Positions 54,900 to 63,941 of a stretch of DNA of 64,000 nt are shown in pieces. Position 1 is the first letter of the stretch. Each line of letters starts with the position of its first letter. This DNA comes from UBA7672 sp965229115. Its GTDB lineage: Bacteria; Pseudomonadota; Alphaproteobacteria; Caulobacterales; Hyphomonadaceae. The notes beneath the pieces are model-generated. The model did not search any database. It worked only from the letters and a program-made list of their open reading frames with translations, and had not been told where the DNA came from. A program made the position numbers and the translations under genes. Location of the stretch: assembly GCA_965229115.1 (NCBI GenBank), contig CBDDIR010000003.1, positions 1,116,001 to 1,180,000 of the forward strand. Reading direction: 5' to 3'.

Positions 54900-57239
54900 G
54901 TGAAGGCAGCGTTGCGTGTGCTGCTGGTGGCGGTCGCGTTTGTCGCAGCGGCGATGCCCGCTTTGTCGCAGGGCCGTAGCGAAGATTACGCGCGCGCGGA
55001 GATGCTCCGTACCCGGCTTTATGGATCGGTCGAGGGCATCGTCGACCAACCGACATTCTCCGAAGACTCGAAGACGCTGGTCTATCGCCGCAGCGTGAAG
55101 GGCGGCGGGTTCGAGTTCGTGCAGGTGGATCTGACGACGTTGGCGAAGTCGCCGGGGTTCGATCAGGCGGCGGTGGCGAAGTCGCTGGCGGACAAGACGG
55201 GCAAGCCGTGGAAGGGCGGGCAGTTGCCGTTCAACTCGTACACGCTGGCGGCGGATCGGGCGTCGATGGAGTTCGAGGCGAACAATGCGCGGTGGAAATG
55301 CCTGTTCGCGGATGCGTCGTGCGAGAAGCTGGAGGATCTGAACAAGCCGCCGCCTGTGCTGGGCATGGGCGTGCGCCAGCCGATCGGCACGGGGCGCACG
55401 GACAAGCCGGATGGCAAGGCGGTGAAGTCGCCTGATGGCAAGGCAGAGGTCGTCATGCGCGGCGGCAATCTGTTCGTGCGCGATCTCGGCACGCAGGCGG
55501 AGCGGCAGCTGACCTTCGATGGATCGGACGCGGTCTATTATGTGACGTCGACCGAGAGCTGGTCGCCGGATGGCAAGATGCTGGCGGTGTCGAAGACGAC
55601 GCCGGGGCAGGAGCGGTATGTCCACTACATCGACAGCGCGCCGGATGATGGGCGCGAGCCGGTGTTGACGGAGCTGTTCTACAACAAGCCGGGCGACGTG
55701 CTGGCGGACAAGCAGCCGGTGCTGATCAATGTGGCGACGGGCGCGGCGACGGTGGTGGATCGCAAGCTGTTCCCGAATGCGTATGCGCAATCAGAGCCGA
55801 AATGGTGGGCGGACGGGCGGGGCGTTTATCTCCGCTACAACCAGCGCGGGCATCAGGCCTATCGCGTAATCGAGATCGACAAGGCGGGTCGTGCGCGGGC
55901 GCTGATCGATGAGCAAGCGAAGACCTTCATCGACTACAGCACGCGCATCGTGTTCGAGCCGGTGAATGACGGGAAAGAGATCGTCTGGATGTCGGAGCGG
56001 GATGGGTGGGCGCACCTCTATCTCTATGACGGCGTCAAAGGCGTGGTGAAGAACCAGATTACCAAGGGGCCGTGGGCGGTGCGCGCGGTGATCAATGTCG
56101 ATCCGCGGCGGCGCGAGATCACGTTCAGCGCGAATGGAATGCGGCCGGGCGAGGATCCGTATTTCGTGCACTACTACCGGATCAATTTTGACGGCACGGG
56201 GCTGGTGCCGCTGACCGATGGCGTGGGCACGCACACGGTGACGTTCGCGAAGAACTATTCGCTCTATGTCGATACATGGTCGCGCGTGGATCAGGCGCCG
56301 GTGACGCAGCTGCGGCGCTCATCCGATGGCGCGATGTTGGTAGAGCTGGAGCGGGCGTCGACCGATGGGCTTGTGGCGGCAGGGTGGACGGCGCCGGAGC
56401 CGTTCGTTGCGAAGGGACGGGACGGCAAGACGGACATCTATGGCGTCATCATCAAGCCGAGCAATTTCGATCCGACGAAGACCTACCCAGTGATCGAGAA
56501 CATCTATGCGGGGCCGCATGGCGCGTTTGCGCCGAAGGGCTTTGCGCCTTATCGGCCGATGCAGGCGATGGCGGAGCTTGGCTTCATCGTCGTGCAGATC
56601 GACGGGATGGGCACGAACTATCGCTCCAAGGCTTTCCACGATGTGGCGTGGAAGAACCTGCAGGATGCGGGCTTCCCCGATCGCATTCTCTGGCACAGGG
56701 CGGCGGCTGCGAAGTTTCCCTGGTACGACATGAGCCGGCTCGGCATCTATGGCGGATCAGCAGGCGGGCAGAATGCGATGGGCGCGCTGCTGTTCCACAA
56801 CGACGTTTACAAGGCGGCGTGGGCGTTCGCGGGCAGCCATGACAACCGGATGGATAAGGTCTGGTGGAACGAGCAGTATATGGGCTGGCCCGTGGGGCCG
56901 GAGTATGCGGCTGCATCGAACGTGGACAATGCGCATCTGCTGAAGGGCAAGCTGGCGCTGGTGGTGGGGGAGCTCGACACCAATGTCGATCCGTCATCGA
57001 CCTATCAAGTAGTCGATGCGCTGGTGAAGGTGGGCAAGACGTTCGACTTCATCTTCCTGCCCGGCGGCGAACATGCCGAGGGCGGGCAGTATGCCGAACG
57101 GCGGCGGTGGGATTTCTTCGTCAAGGCGCTGATGGGTGTCGAGCCGCCGGATCGTAATGCGCCTGCGCCCTCGACAGTTGTTGCGCCGCCAATTCCTGGT
57201 CCGACGGTTGGCCAGGGCGTTGCAGCCCAGGCCAATTAG
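54900..57239 (+). CDS. S9 family (DPP-IV-like) secreted peptidase
   Basis: 779 aa from GTG 54900, which puts the signal peptide (MKAALRVLLVAVAFVAAAM) at the N-terminus; ATG 54870 is possible. A propeller domain fills the first two thirds. The hydrolase has Ser in GIYGGSAGGQNAM, Asp in VVGELDTNVDPSST and His in LPGGEHAEGG. It removes dipeptides from peptides in the periplasm or outside. Terminal residues are Pro/Ala-rich. Confidence 0.88.
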   Translation: MKAALRVLLVAVAFVAAAMPALSQGRSEDYARAEMLRTRLYGSVEGIVDQPTFSEDSKTLVYRRSVKGGGFEFVQVDLTTLAKSPGFDQAAVAKSLADKTGKPWKGGQLPFNSYTLAADRASMEFEANNARWKCLFADASCEKLEDLNKPPPVLGMGVRQPIGTGRTDKPDGKAVKSPDGKAEVVMRGGNLFVRDLGTQAERQLTFDGSDAVYYVTSTESWSPDGKMLAVSKTTPGQERYVHYIDSAPDDGREPVLTELFYNKPGDVLADKQPVLINVATGAATVVDRKLFPNAYAQSEPKWWADGRGVYLRYNQRGHQAYRVIEIDKAGRARALIDEQAKTFIDYSTRIVFEPVNDGKEIVWMSERDGWAHLYLYDGVKGVVKNQITKGPWAVRAVINVDPRRREITFSANGMRPGEDPYFVHYYRINFDGTGLVPLTDGVGTHTVTFAKNYSLYVDTWSRVDQAPVTQLRRSSDGAMLVELERASTDGLVAAGWTAPEPFVAKGRDGKTDIYGVIIKPSNFDPTKTYPVIENIYAGPHGAFAPKGFAPYRPMQAMAELGFIVVQIDGMGTNYRSKAFHDVAWKNLQDAGFPDRILWHRAAAAKFPWYDMSRLGIYGGSAGGQNAMGALLFHNDVYKAAWAFAGSHDNRMDKVWWNEQYMGWPVGPEYAAASNVDNAHLLKGKLALVVGELDTNVDPSSTYQVVDALVKVGKTFDFIFLPGGEHAEGGQYAERRRWDFFVKALMGVEPPDRNAPAPSTVVAPPIPGPTVGQGVAAQAN

Positions 57240-57241
57240 CG

Positions 57242-57667
57242 TCAGCCGGGCACGCCGCCTTTTGCGATGACGATGAAGAAGTCGGTGGCCGGCTTCCAGC
57301 CTTCAGCCATGTGCCGGTTCGCGGCAGCGGGCACATGCAGCAGCACGGCAGGCTGATCATAGAAGGACAGGCGCGCGATCTCGACAGCCTTGTAGGCTTT
57401 CACATTGTCGCCGCCGAGCCAGCGATCGCTCTCGTCTTTCATCTTGGCGGGCCACGCGCCCTTTTCGTTCATCGCGGCCTTGATGGTTTCAGCGCGATCG
57501 CCCCAGCCAGCAGCCTGCACGGCGGCTTCCACATCGGCGGTGTAGTCCGCCGCGGAGAACATCTGCACCGGATCCGTGATGTGCACATAGGCGCCGTTCG
57601 CGGGCGTGCTGGCGCAGGCGGCAGCGGCGAGCACAATAGCGGCTGGCAGAATCCGGAACAGGTTCAT
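57242..57667 (-). CDS. Hypothetical lipoprotein
   Basis: 141 aa. Lipobox LAAAACAST (Cys at 19). Later VHITDPVQMFSAADYTADVE, GDNVKAYKAVEIARLSFYDQ and a C-terminal TDFFIVIAKGG. No family recognised. 23 bp after xthA on the same strand, so possibly cotranscribed. Confidence 0.78.
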   Translation of the reverse strand: MNLFRILPAAIVLAAAACASTPANGAYVHITDPVQMFSAADYTADVEAAVQAAGWGDRAETIKAAMNEKGAWPAKMKDESDRWLGGDNVKAYKAVEIARLSFYDQPAVLLHVPAAANRHMAEGWKPATDFFIVIAKGGVPG

Positions 57668-57690
57668 GGCGGTCCTCGAGGTTGGAGGTC

Positions 57691-58479
57691 TCAGTCTTCG
57701 AAGGTGGCGATGACCGGAACGTGGTCGGACGGTTTGCCCAGAGCATCCGTGCCGCGCGCGGCGCGGTGGATGGAGATAGACTGAAGGCGATCAGTCGCTT
57801 GAGGCGAGCACATCAGATGGTCGATGCGGATGCCCCAGTCCTTTTGCCAGGCGCCGGCCTGGTAATCCCAGAAGGTGTATTTCTGCATGCGGCCATCGCG
57901 CGCCATGAAGGCGTCTGTGTAGCCGAGATATTGCAGCTTGCGGAAACGGTCGCGGGTTGCGGGATAGGCGAGCGCGTCTTCGCCCCAGACGCGCGGGTCC
58001 CAGCAGTCCTCGTCGCGCGGGATGCAGTTGTAGTCGCCGGCGAGGACGATGGCTTCCTCGTTCTTCAGCAGCGATGTGGCGCGTTCGATCAGGCGGTCCA
58101 TCCAGCGCAGCTTGTATTCGTACTTGTCGCCGGGACGCGGATTGCCGTTGGGTAGGTAAACCGTTGCGACGCGGACGGGGCGCGGGGCTTCGACCAGCAC
58201 TTCGAGATAGCGGCTCTGTTCGTCTTCCGGCTCGCCGGGCAGGCCGCGCACTTCGTCCGAGATGCGGTGCTTCGAGAGGATGGCGACGCCGTTATAGGTC
58301 TTCTGGCCGAACACGGCGCAGTTGAAGCCCAGCGCCTCGATCTCTTCACGCGGGAACTTCTCGTCGACGCACTTGATCTCCTGCAGGCACCAGACATCGG
58401 CGTCGCAGGTCTTCAGCGTGTCGAGCACGACGGGCAGGCGGGCGTTGACCGAGTTGACGTTCCAGGTGGCGATCTTCAT
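57691..58479 (-). CDS. xthA: Exodeoxyribonuclease III
   Basis: 262 aa EEP-fold nuclease. KIATWNVNSVNARL at the start, WCLQEIKC (catalytic Glu), VYLPNGNP, LAGDYNCIPRDEDC, and IRIDHLMCSP and PSDHVPVIATFE near the end. It is an AP endonuclease and 3' exonuclease for base-excision repair. Confidence 0.95.
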   Translation of the reverse strand: MKIATWNVNSVNARLPVVLDTLKTCDADVWCLQEIKCVDEKFPREEIEALGFNCAVFGQKTYNGVAILSKHRISDEVRGLPGEPEDEQSRYLEVLVEAPRPVRVATVYLPNGNPRPGDKYEYKLRWMDRLIERATSLLKNEEAIVLAGDYNCIPRDEDCWDPRVWGEDALAYPATRDRFRKLQYLGYTDAFMARDGRMQKYTFWDYQAGAWQKDWGIRIDHLMCSPQATDRLQSISIHRAARGTDALGKPSDHVPVIATFED

Positions 58480-58537
58480 GCCTTGTTTGATAGCGTGATT
58501 GGCCGGAAACGGAAGAGCAGGAACAAGCGGGCGGATT

Positions 58538-58984
58538 ATGGAAACGCTGGGGTTTGCGGGCGGATGTCGCTGTGGGGCGGTGCGCTATCGGCTGAACACG
58601 CCGCAATTGCCGCGCGCCTATGCTTGCCACTGCCTTGATTGCCAGACCTGGTCGGGCAGCGCGTTCTCCGAGCAGATGATCGTGCCGGAGGATTCGCTCG
58701 CCGTGACCGGCGAGCTGGCGATCTACGAACTGGTGGGCGCTAGCGGGCATACATCGCGCCAGCGCATGTGCCCGGTGTGTCATGCACGGGTGTTCAACAC
58801 GAACACGGCGCGGCCGGGGCTGGCGGTGATGCGTGCGGGCACGCTGGACGACAGCCACACGATCGATGTGGTGGCGCACATCTGGACGAAGCGGAAACAG
58901 CCCTGGCTGGGCATCGCCGATGGCGTGCCGTGCTGGCCGGAAAGCGCGCCGGCGGCGGACTTCATGAAGGCGCTTGGCTTCTAG
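58538..58984 (+). CDS. GFA family protein
   Basis: 148 aa from ATG 58538. The zinc Cys pattern of GFA (glutathione-dependent formaldehyde-activating enzyme family) is complete: GGCRCGAVRY, CHCLDCQTWSGS, and RMCPVCHARVFN. Actual activity of most members is unproven. Confidence 0.9.
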   Translation: METLGFAGGCRCGAVRYRLNTPQLPRAYACHCLDCQTWSGSAFSEQMIVPEDSLAVTGELAIYELVGASGHTSRQRMCPVCHARVFNTNTARPGLAVMRAGTLDDSHTIDVVAHIWTKRKQPWLGIADGVPCWPESAPAADFMKALGF

Positions 58985-59072
58985 CGATCAGTCTTCACTT
59001 GCCGGAACCTCGAAGTCGGATTACATTTGTAATACGCACTGAGTTGGTGCGTGCTCATGAATGGAGTCGGCT

Positions 59073-59492
59073 ATGGCCATGCAGGCTGGTAATCTGCGGG
59101 AAGGCGAACCCGTATCTGAAATCAACACGACGCCGCTGATCGATGTGATGCTGGTGATGCTCATCATGATCCTGATCACGCTGCCGCCACAGCGACATGG
59201 GCTGAAGCTCGACACGCCCATACCGTGTCCGACATGCGAGGTGGATCAGGCGCCGCCCTTGCCCATCCTCATTCAGGTAGATTTCGACGGAGCGATCAAC
59301 TGGAACGGCGCGATGATTTCGGCGGCGGAGCTCGACCGGCGTTTCGCGGAAGAGGCGACACGCGCCGAGCAGGCGGAGGTCCATGTGCAGCCGCACAGGC
59401 TCGCCAAGTATGGCGTGGTCGCGCACGTGATGGCTGCTGCGCAGCGTCAGGGCATGAAGAAGATGGGTATCGTCGGCAGCGTGTCGGCTTAG
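59073..59492 (+). CDS. Orphan ExbD/TolR-type protein
   Basis: 139 aa from the ATG at 59073, which has GGAG 7 bp upstream (an ATG at 59061 is in frame). SEINTTPLIDVMLVMLIMIL contains the single helix with the proton-path Asp. The periplasmic domain starts with IPCPTCEVDQ, a CxxC not usual in ExbD. No exbB or tonB gene is in the window. It must work with an ExbB encoded elsewhere or serve another motor. Confidence 0.87.
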   Translation: MAMQAGNLREGEPVSEINTTPLIDVMLVMLIMILITLPPQRHGLKLDTPIPCPTCEVDQAPPLPILIQVDFDGAINWNGAMISAAELDRRFAEEATRAEQAEVHVQPHRLAKYGVVAHVMAAAQRQGMKKMGIVGSVSA

Positions 59493-59505
59493 GCGAGCAC
59501 GGGAC

Positions 59506-60186
59506 CTACCACCCCTTGAACTCCACGACCTCCGCCTGCGGTGCGCGTTCGGCGTAGAGGTCGTTCACGGGTTCGGCCGGATCGGGGACGCCGAGGGCGA
59601 TGCCGGCGTAGAGCATGTGGTGTTCGTCGAGGGCGAAGTGCGTGTGCAGCTCGTTGCGGAGGCGGGCCCAGCATTCCTGCATGCAGGTGCCCCAGCCGCG
59701 TTCTTCCGCGAGCAGGGCGATGGTCTGCATGTACATGCCCATGTGGGTCCACTGGCCGTGGCCCATACGCGTGTCGATGACGAGGAAGAGGCCGACAGGG
59801 GCGCCGAAGAAGCGGTAGTTGTTGGCGAACCAGCGGATGCGGCCGGCGCGGTCTTCGCGCGGGATGCCGACCTTCTCGTACATCATCTCGCCGACACGCT
59901 TGCGGCGCTCGTTATAGACGGGCGCGATGGCGTTGAGGTCGGGATAGACGGGGCGGTCGCCGGGGACGGCGCCCATCGGATCGGCAGCGAGGACGCGGTG
60001 GGCGATCGAGATGATCTCGTCTTTTGCTGCGCCTGTGACGGCGATCAATTTCCAGGGCTGGAGATTGCCGCCGGAGGGGGAGCGCTGCGCGGTTTCGAGC
60101 AGGTCGGCGAGCTGGTCGCGCGGGATGGGCGTGTCGAGGAAAGCGCGCGTCGAGATGCGTTGGCGGACGGCTTCGGTTACATTCAT
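59506..60186 (-). CDS. Nitroreductase family protein
   Basis: 226 aa from ATG 60186, with GGAG just upstream. FMN-site blocks: QRISTRAFLDTPIP, TAQRSPSGGNLQPWKL, and GWGTCMQECWARL near the C-terminal half, ending VVEFKGW. It reduces nitro or quinone groups with NAD(P)H. Physiological substrate unknown. Confidence 0.92.
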   Translation of the reverse strand: MNVTEAVRQRISTRAFLDTPIPRDQLADLLETAQRSPSGGNLQPWKLIAVTGAAKDEIISIAHRVLAADPMGAVPGDRPVYPDLNAIAPVYNERRKRVGEMMYEKVGIPREDRAGRIRWFANNYRFFGAPVGLFLVIDTRMGHGQWTHMGMYMQTIALLAEERGWGTCMQECWARLRNELHTHFALDEHHMLYAGIALGVPDPAEPVNDLYAERAPQAEVVEFKGW

Positions 60187-60366
60187 CGCGGGCTCCATCT
60201 GCCGGCGACCTTAGCCTTTGTGAAGCCGGGATTGGAAGCTGCTGCGCGATGGCCGTCATGGGAAATCGGGCGAGAACATGGCCCTCAACATGACCATTTG
60301 TTCTGTTGCCCTCGTGGTGCAACGCAGCGAGCTTCACCGCTTGTCATACGGATCGGAGGGCCGGGC

Positions 60367-60537
60367 ATGTCACAACCACTGATTGCGACCCTTATTGCGG
60401 TTGGCGTCGTCACTATCGTGCTGTTCGCCATTCTAGGCCTGACGCGGCCGAAGCGGATTACGCTGGTCGATTATCCCGAATTGCCGGCCCCGCCGAAGGA
60501 TGAGACGCCGGCTACCGGCGCCAGCGGTCGCGCCTGA
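60367..60537 (+). CDS. Small single-pass membrane protein
   Basis: 56 aa. Signal-anchor helix LIATLIAVGVVTIVLFAILG followed by a cytoplasmic or periplasmic Pro-rich tail (LPAPPKDETPA). GGAGGG precedes the ATG. Family not recognised. Confidence 0.6.
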   Translation: MSQPLIATLIAVGVVTIVLFAILGLTRPKRITLVDYPELPAPPKDETPATGASGRA

Positions 60538-60593
60538 ACCGGAACTGATGAAGCCAGAACGGGTTCTTCCGGGGTAGCTGCCCGGAGGCTGGC

Positions 60594-60803
60594 ATGGCCA
60601 GATTCATTGCGACGACACTGATTGCGCTGAGCGGAATGTGCATTCTGGCCGCCTGCGAGTCGGATGGCAGCAAGAATGACGGGATTTCGCGTTTTGCGGG
60701 TCCGATCGGCCCTTATTACGGGCCTGGTAGCCCGCCGCGCGAAGCCCCAACCCCGGACGTCCCGGTTGTTCCGCCTCCGCCGGAAGCGTCTGTAGCGGGC
60801 TAG
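60594..60803 (+). CDS. Small Pro-rich lipoprotein
   Basis: 69 aa. The signal ends SGMCILAACESD (lipid Cys at 21). The mature part is short and Pro/Gly-rich (PIGPYYGPGSPPREAPTP), probably disordered. Function unknown. Confidence 0.65.
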   Translation: MARFIATTLIALSGMCILAACESDGSKNDGISRFAGPIGPYYGPGSPPREAPTPDVPVVPPPPEASVAG

Positions 60804-60892
60804 ACCCTAATCTGCGTAATGTTCCGTACTGAATCTGCAGCTCGGCGATGTGTCGTTGCGCAGCGTTCAGGTTCGCCTGCGAAACTGTTCAT

Positions 60893-61825
60893 ATGAAAAA
60901 ATTCCTCGCCCTTGCGGCTGTGCCCGCCGCCTTGATCGGCCTGAGCGCGTGCTCGTCGGTCTATGACTATGGGTACGGGTACTCGGATTACGGGTACAAC
61001 GACTACGGATATACGGACTACGGTTACGTCAGCCCGAGCTACAGCAGCGGGATCTGGTACGACGCGTATTACGACGATTTTTATGGCCCGGTGTACGGCG
61101 GCTATTGGGCGTCGGATGGCTTCTTCTGGTATCAGAACCGCGTAGGCGGTTCGTACATCCGCGATCACGGACGTCACTTCAGGCGCGATCACTATAACGG
61201 CTACAAGGCGTACCGTTATCAGGACAATCGCAACCATGGCGGCGGTGATCGTAACTGGGATCGTGGTCGCAATGACCGCAACACGTATCCGCCGTTGTTC
61301 TCGGGTCAGCGCAATGATCGCGACCGGAATGACAACCGCAACTGGAATGGCGGGCGCGACAACAATACGCCGCGCGGCAACCCGAACCCGGGTGGCGGAC
61401 GGCAGTTCAATGGCGACCGTGACGGAAATCGCGATGGCGATCGTGGCCGCAACAACGGCAATGCGAATGGCGGACGCAATGGTGGTTCACCGCCCTTGTT
61501 CTCCGGCCAGCAGCCGGGCGCCAATCCGGCTCCGCAACCGCAGCTGGATGGTGGGCCGCGCGGTGATCGTGGAAACGGCAACCGCAGCAACGACAATCGC
61601 GGGCGTGGCGACGATCGCGCTCGGGACGACAACAACCGTGGCGGCGGTGGCGGCTCGCCCCCACTGTTCCGTGGTCAGCGCAATGAGCAGCAGTCAGCGC
61701 CGGCTCCGGCGCCACAGCAGCGCGAGGCGCGTCCTGAGGGGCAGCAGCGCAGCGAAGGCAATCGCGGAGGTGGCGACAATCGCTACAACCGGCAAGGGCA
61801 GGGACGTGGTCGCAACCGCGACTGA
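60893..61825 (+). CDS. Tyr-, Asn/Arg/Gly-rich repetitive lipoprotein
   Basis: 310 aa from ATG 60893. The lipid Cys is C20 (IGLSACSS). Residues 24-45 are DYGY-type tandem repeats. Residues 46-110 stay Tyr/aromatic-rich. From 111 the chain is Arg/Asp/Asn/Gly-rich, with PPLFSGQ at 133-139 and 200-206 and PPLFRGQ at 256-262. Likely an extended surface or periplasmic protein. No family recognised. A terminator follows. Confidence 0.8.
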   Translation: MKKFLALAAVPAALIGLSACSSVYDYGYGYSDYGYNDYGYTDYGYVSPSYSSGIWYDAYYDDFYGPVYGGYWASDGFFWYQNRVGGSYIRDHGRHFRRDHYNGYKAYRYQDNRNHGGGDRNWDRGRNDRNTYPPLFSGQRNDRDRNDNRNWNGGRDNNTPRGNPNPGGGRQFNGDRDGNRDGDRGRNNGNANGGRNGGSPPLFSGQQPGANPAPQPQLDGGPRGDRGNGNRSNDNRGRGDDRARDDNNRGGGGGSPPLFRGQRNEQQSAPAPAPQQREARPEGQQRSEGNRGGGDNRYNRQGQGRGRNRD

Positions 61826-61845
61826 TCCGACGGCGCCTCAAAACA

Positions 61846-61875
61846 AAAACGCCCGGCCATTGCGCCGGGCGTTTT
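61846..61875. terminator. Bidirectional terminator
   Basis: Stem AAAACGCCCGGC/GCCGGGCGTTTT with a 6-nt loop, between the Tyr-rich lipoprotein gene and the convergent erpA. Confidence 0.88.
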
Positions 61876-61895
61876 CTGTTTCGGCCTAGTTCAAA

Positions 61896-62243
61896 TCAGA
61901 CCGAGAAGCTGGTGCCGCAGCCGCAGCCGCTGGTGGCGTTTGGATTATGGATGCGGAAGGACGCACCGATGATCTCTTCCACGAAGTCGATTTCCGAGCC
62001 GGCCAGGAAGGGCAGGCTGGCTTCGTCGATGGCCACCTTGGCGCCGTCGCGCTCGATCACCTGATCGTCTGCGTTCGCCTGTTCAGCGAAACCAAAGCGA
62101 TAGGAAAAGCCGGAACAGCCCCCACCTATGACCTCGACTCGCAGCATGGTGCCTGCGGCCTGGCCGGCGGTGATCTTGTTGATCCGCCGGGCGGCCGAGG
62201 CGCTGAGGCCGATCTCGGGTGTTGCTGTTGCAGTATCGGGCAC
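61896..62243 (-). CDS. erpA: Iron-sulfur insertion protein ErpA/IscA
   Basis: 115 aa A-type carrier. The three cluster cysteines are C43 (GGGCSGF), C107 and C109 (SGCGCG). It delivers Fe-S clusters to apoproteins. Divergent from dgt, a common alphaproteobacterial order. Confidence 0.93.
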   Translation of the reverse strand: MPDTATATPEIGLSASAARRINKITAGQAAGTMLRVEVIGGGCSGFSYRFGFAEQANADDQVIERDGAKVAIDEASLPFLAGSEIDFVEEIIGASFRIHNPNATSGCGCGTSFSV

Positions 62244-62322
62244 TGAATTCAGCCTTTCGGGCCTTAATTCGTTGTTCGCAGCCTCTCAGATATGAAGCCT
62301 GAAGCTTAAAGGGAAGACTACC

Positions 62323-63525
62323 ATGCCCCCGACATCCCAGAAGGGGTTCCATGCGCCGCCAAAAGCGGTGTTTGCCAGCGATCCGGACGCTTCGCGCGGC
62401 CGCCTGCACGCCGAGCCGCCCAGCGCTACCCGCACCGAGTTCCAGCGCGACCGGGACCGGATCATCCATTCCGACGCCTTCCGCCGTCTGAAGCAGAAGA
62501 CGCAGGTGTTCGTGGCGCATGAGGGCGATCACTATCGCACGCGCCTGACCCACTCGCTGGAAGTCTCGCAGATCGCGCGGACCGTGGCGCGCGTGCTGGG
62601 GCTGGACGAGGATCTCGCCGAGGTGCTGGCGCTGGCCCACGACATCGGTCATCCGCCGTTCGGTCATGCTGGCGAGACGGCGCTGGACGAGGTGATGAAG
62701 CCGTATGATGGCTTCGATCACAATGCGCAGGCGCTGCGCGTGCTGACCAAGCTCGAGCAGAAGTATCCGAAGTTCGATGGACTGAACCTGACGTGGGAGA
62801 CGCTGGAAGGCGTCATCAAGCACAACGGCCCTCTGGTGACGGCTGAGAAGCCGATCGGGATGCTGCCGGCTGCCTTCCGCGATTATGAGGCTCTGCAGTC
62901 GCTGGAGCTGAACACCTATGCCGGACCGGAGGCGCAGGTGGCGGCGCTGGCGGACGATATCGCCTACAACAATCACGACATTCTCGATGGCGTACGCGCG
63001 GGCATGCTCGCGATTGATGACCTGCTCGACATTCCGCTGACCGGTGATGTGTTGCGCGCTGTGCGCAGCGAGTTCCCGGATCTGCCGCATGATCGCGTGC
63101 TGGCCGAGATGGTGCGTCGCCTGATCGGCATCTGGACGCGTGATCTCATCTCCGAATTCCAGACACGGGCTGCGCTGGCCAAGCCGCAATCGGTGGAAGA
63201 GGTGCGGTCGCTCAATCGTCCGCTTGCAGCGTTCTCTGACGAGTTGCTCGAGACGCAGAAGCCGCTGCGGGAGTTCCTGTTTGCGCGCATGTATCGCCAT
63301 CCGAAGGTCAATCGGATGATGAGCCAGGCGCGGCGTGTGGTGCGTGAACTCTTCGGTCTGTACTTTGCCGAGCCTGAAGCGCTGCCTGCGCTGTGGCGGG
63401 ATCGTGCGCTGGCGGCCGATACGATGAAGCGTGCGCGGATCGTCTGCGACTACATCGCCGGCATGACGGACACCTATGCGATCGACGAGCATCGGCGGCT
63501 GTTTAATCTGGAGCGCTGGGTGTGA
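62323..63525 (+). CDS. dgt: Deoxyguanosinetriphosphate triphosphohydrolase-like protein
   Basis: 400 aa HD-domain enzyme. RTRLTHSLEVSQIARTVAR and LAHDIGHPPFGHAGE carry the metal His/Asp ligands. EFQRDRDRIIHSDAFRRLK is the N-terminal family marker. It hydrolyses dGTP (or dNTPs) to nucleoside and triphosphate, controlling pool balance. The next gene overlaps by 4 bp. Confidence 0.93.
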   Translation: MPPTSQKGFHAPPKAVFASDPDASRGRLHAEPPSATRTEFQRDRDRIIHSDAFRRLKQKTQVFVAHEGDHYRTRLTHSLEVSQIARTVARVLGLDEDLAEVLALAHDIGHPPFGHAGETALDEVMKPYDGFDHNAQALRVLTKLEQKYPKFDGLNLTWETLEGVIKHNGPLVTAEKPIGMLPAAFRDYEALQSLELNTYAGPEAQVAALADDIAYNNHDILDGVRAGMLAIDDLLDIPLTGDVLRAVRSEFPDLPHDRVLAEMVRRLIGIWTRDLISEFQTRAALAKPQSVEEVRSLNRPLAAFSDELLETQKPLREFLFARMYRHPKVNRMMSQARRVVRELFGLYFAEPEALPALWRDRALAADTMKRARIVCDYIAGMTDTYAIDEHRRLFNLERWV

Positions 63526-63854
63526 GCCCGGTCACGATTGGAGTCTATGCGCTCGCCGCGCTTGCAGAGATTGCAGGTTGTTTTGCTTTCTGGGCATGGC
63601 TGCGCAACGGGCAGTCGCCCTGGTGGCTGATCCCGGGTGTCGGGTCGCTGATGCTGTTTGCCTGGCTGCTGACGCTGGTGCCGACTGACGCCGCGGGCCG
63701 GGCGTATGCCGCTTATGGCGGGGTCTATATCGCAGCCTCGCTGGCGTGGTTGTGGCTGGTCGAGAAGAGCCCGCCGGACCGCTGGGACGTGATCGGCGCG
63801 GCCGTCTGCCTGGTTGGGGCGGGCATTATTCTCTACGCGCCGCGGGCTGTTTGA
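63522..63854 (+). CDS. YnfA-type (UPF0060) small membrane transporter
   Basis: 110 aa, GTG start overlapping the dgt stop (GTGA). Four helices; ALAALAEIAGCFAFWAWL and GRAYAAYGGVYIAASLAWLW are the UPF0060 signatures. Members belong to the SMR-like multidrug efflux group. Coupling to dgt is unusual and may be incidental. Confidence 0.9.
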   Translation: MSPVTIGVYALAALAEIAGCFAFWAWLRNGQSPWWLIPGVGSLMLFAWLLTLVPTDAAGRAYAAYGGVYIAASLAWLWLVEKSPPDRWDVIGAAVCLVGAGIILYAPRAV

Positions 63855-63941
63855 GTCTTTGGCGACGCCCCGGTTACAACTCTTTCCGGTTCATTAACGC
63901 GTGTTTGGCAGGGTTTTCCGATAGCGGGGCGGGGGCTCCGG

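Noticed and set aside
60848..60892. Upstream start for the Tyr-rich lipoprotein
   Set aside because: The extension has no signal-peptide character; the ATG at 60893 gives a standard lipoprotein signal.
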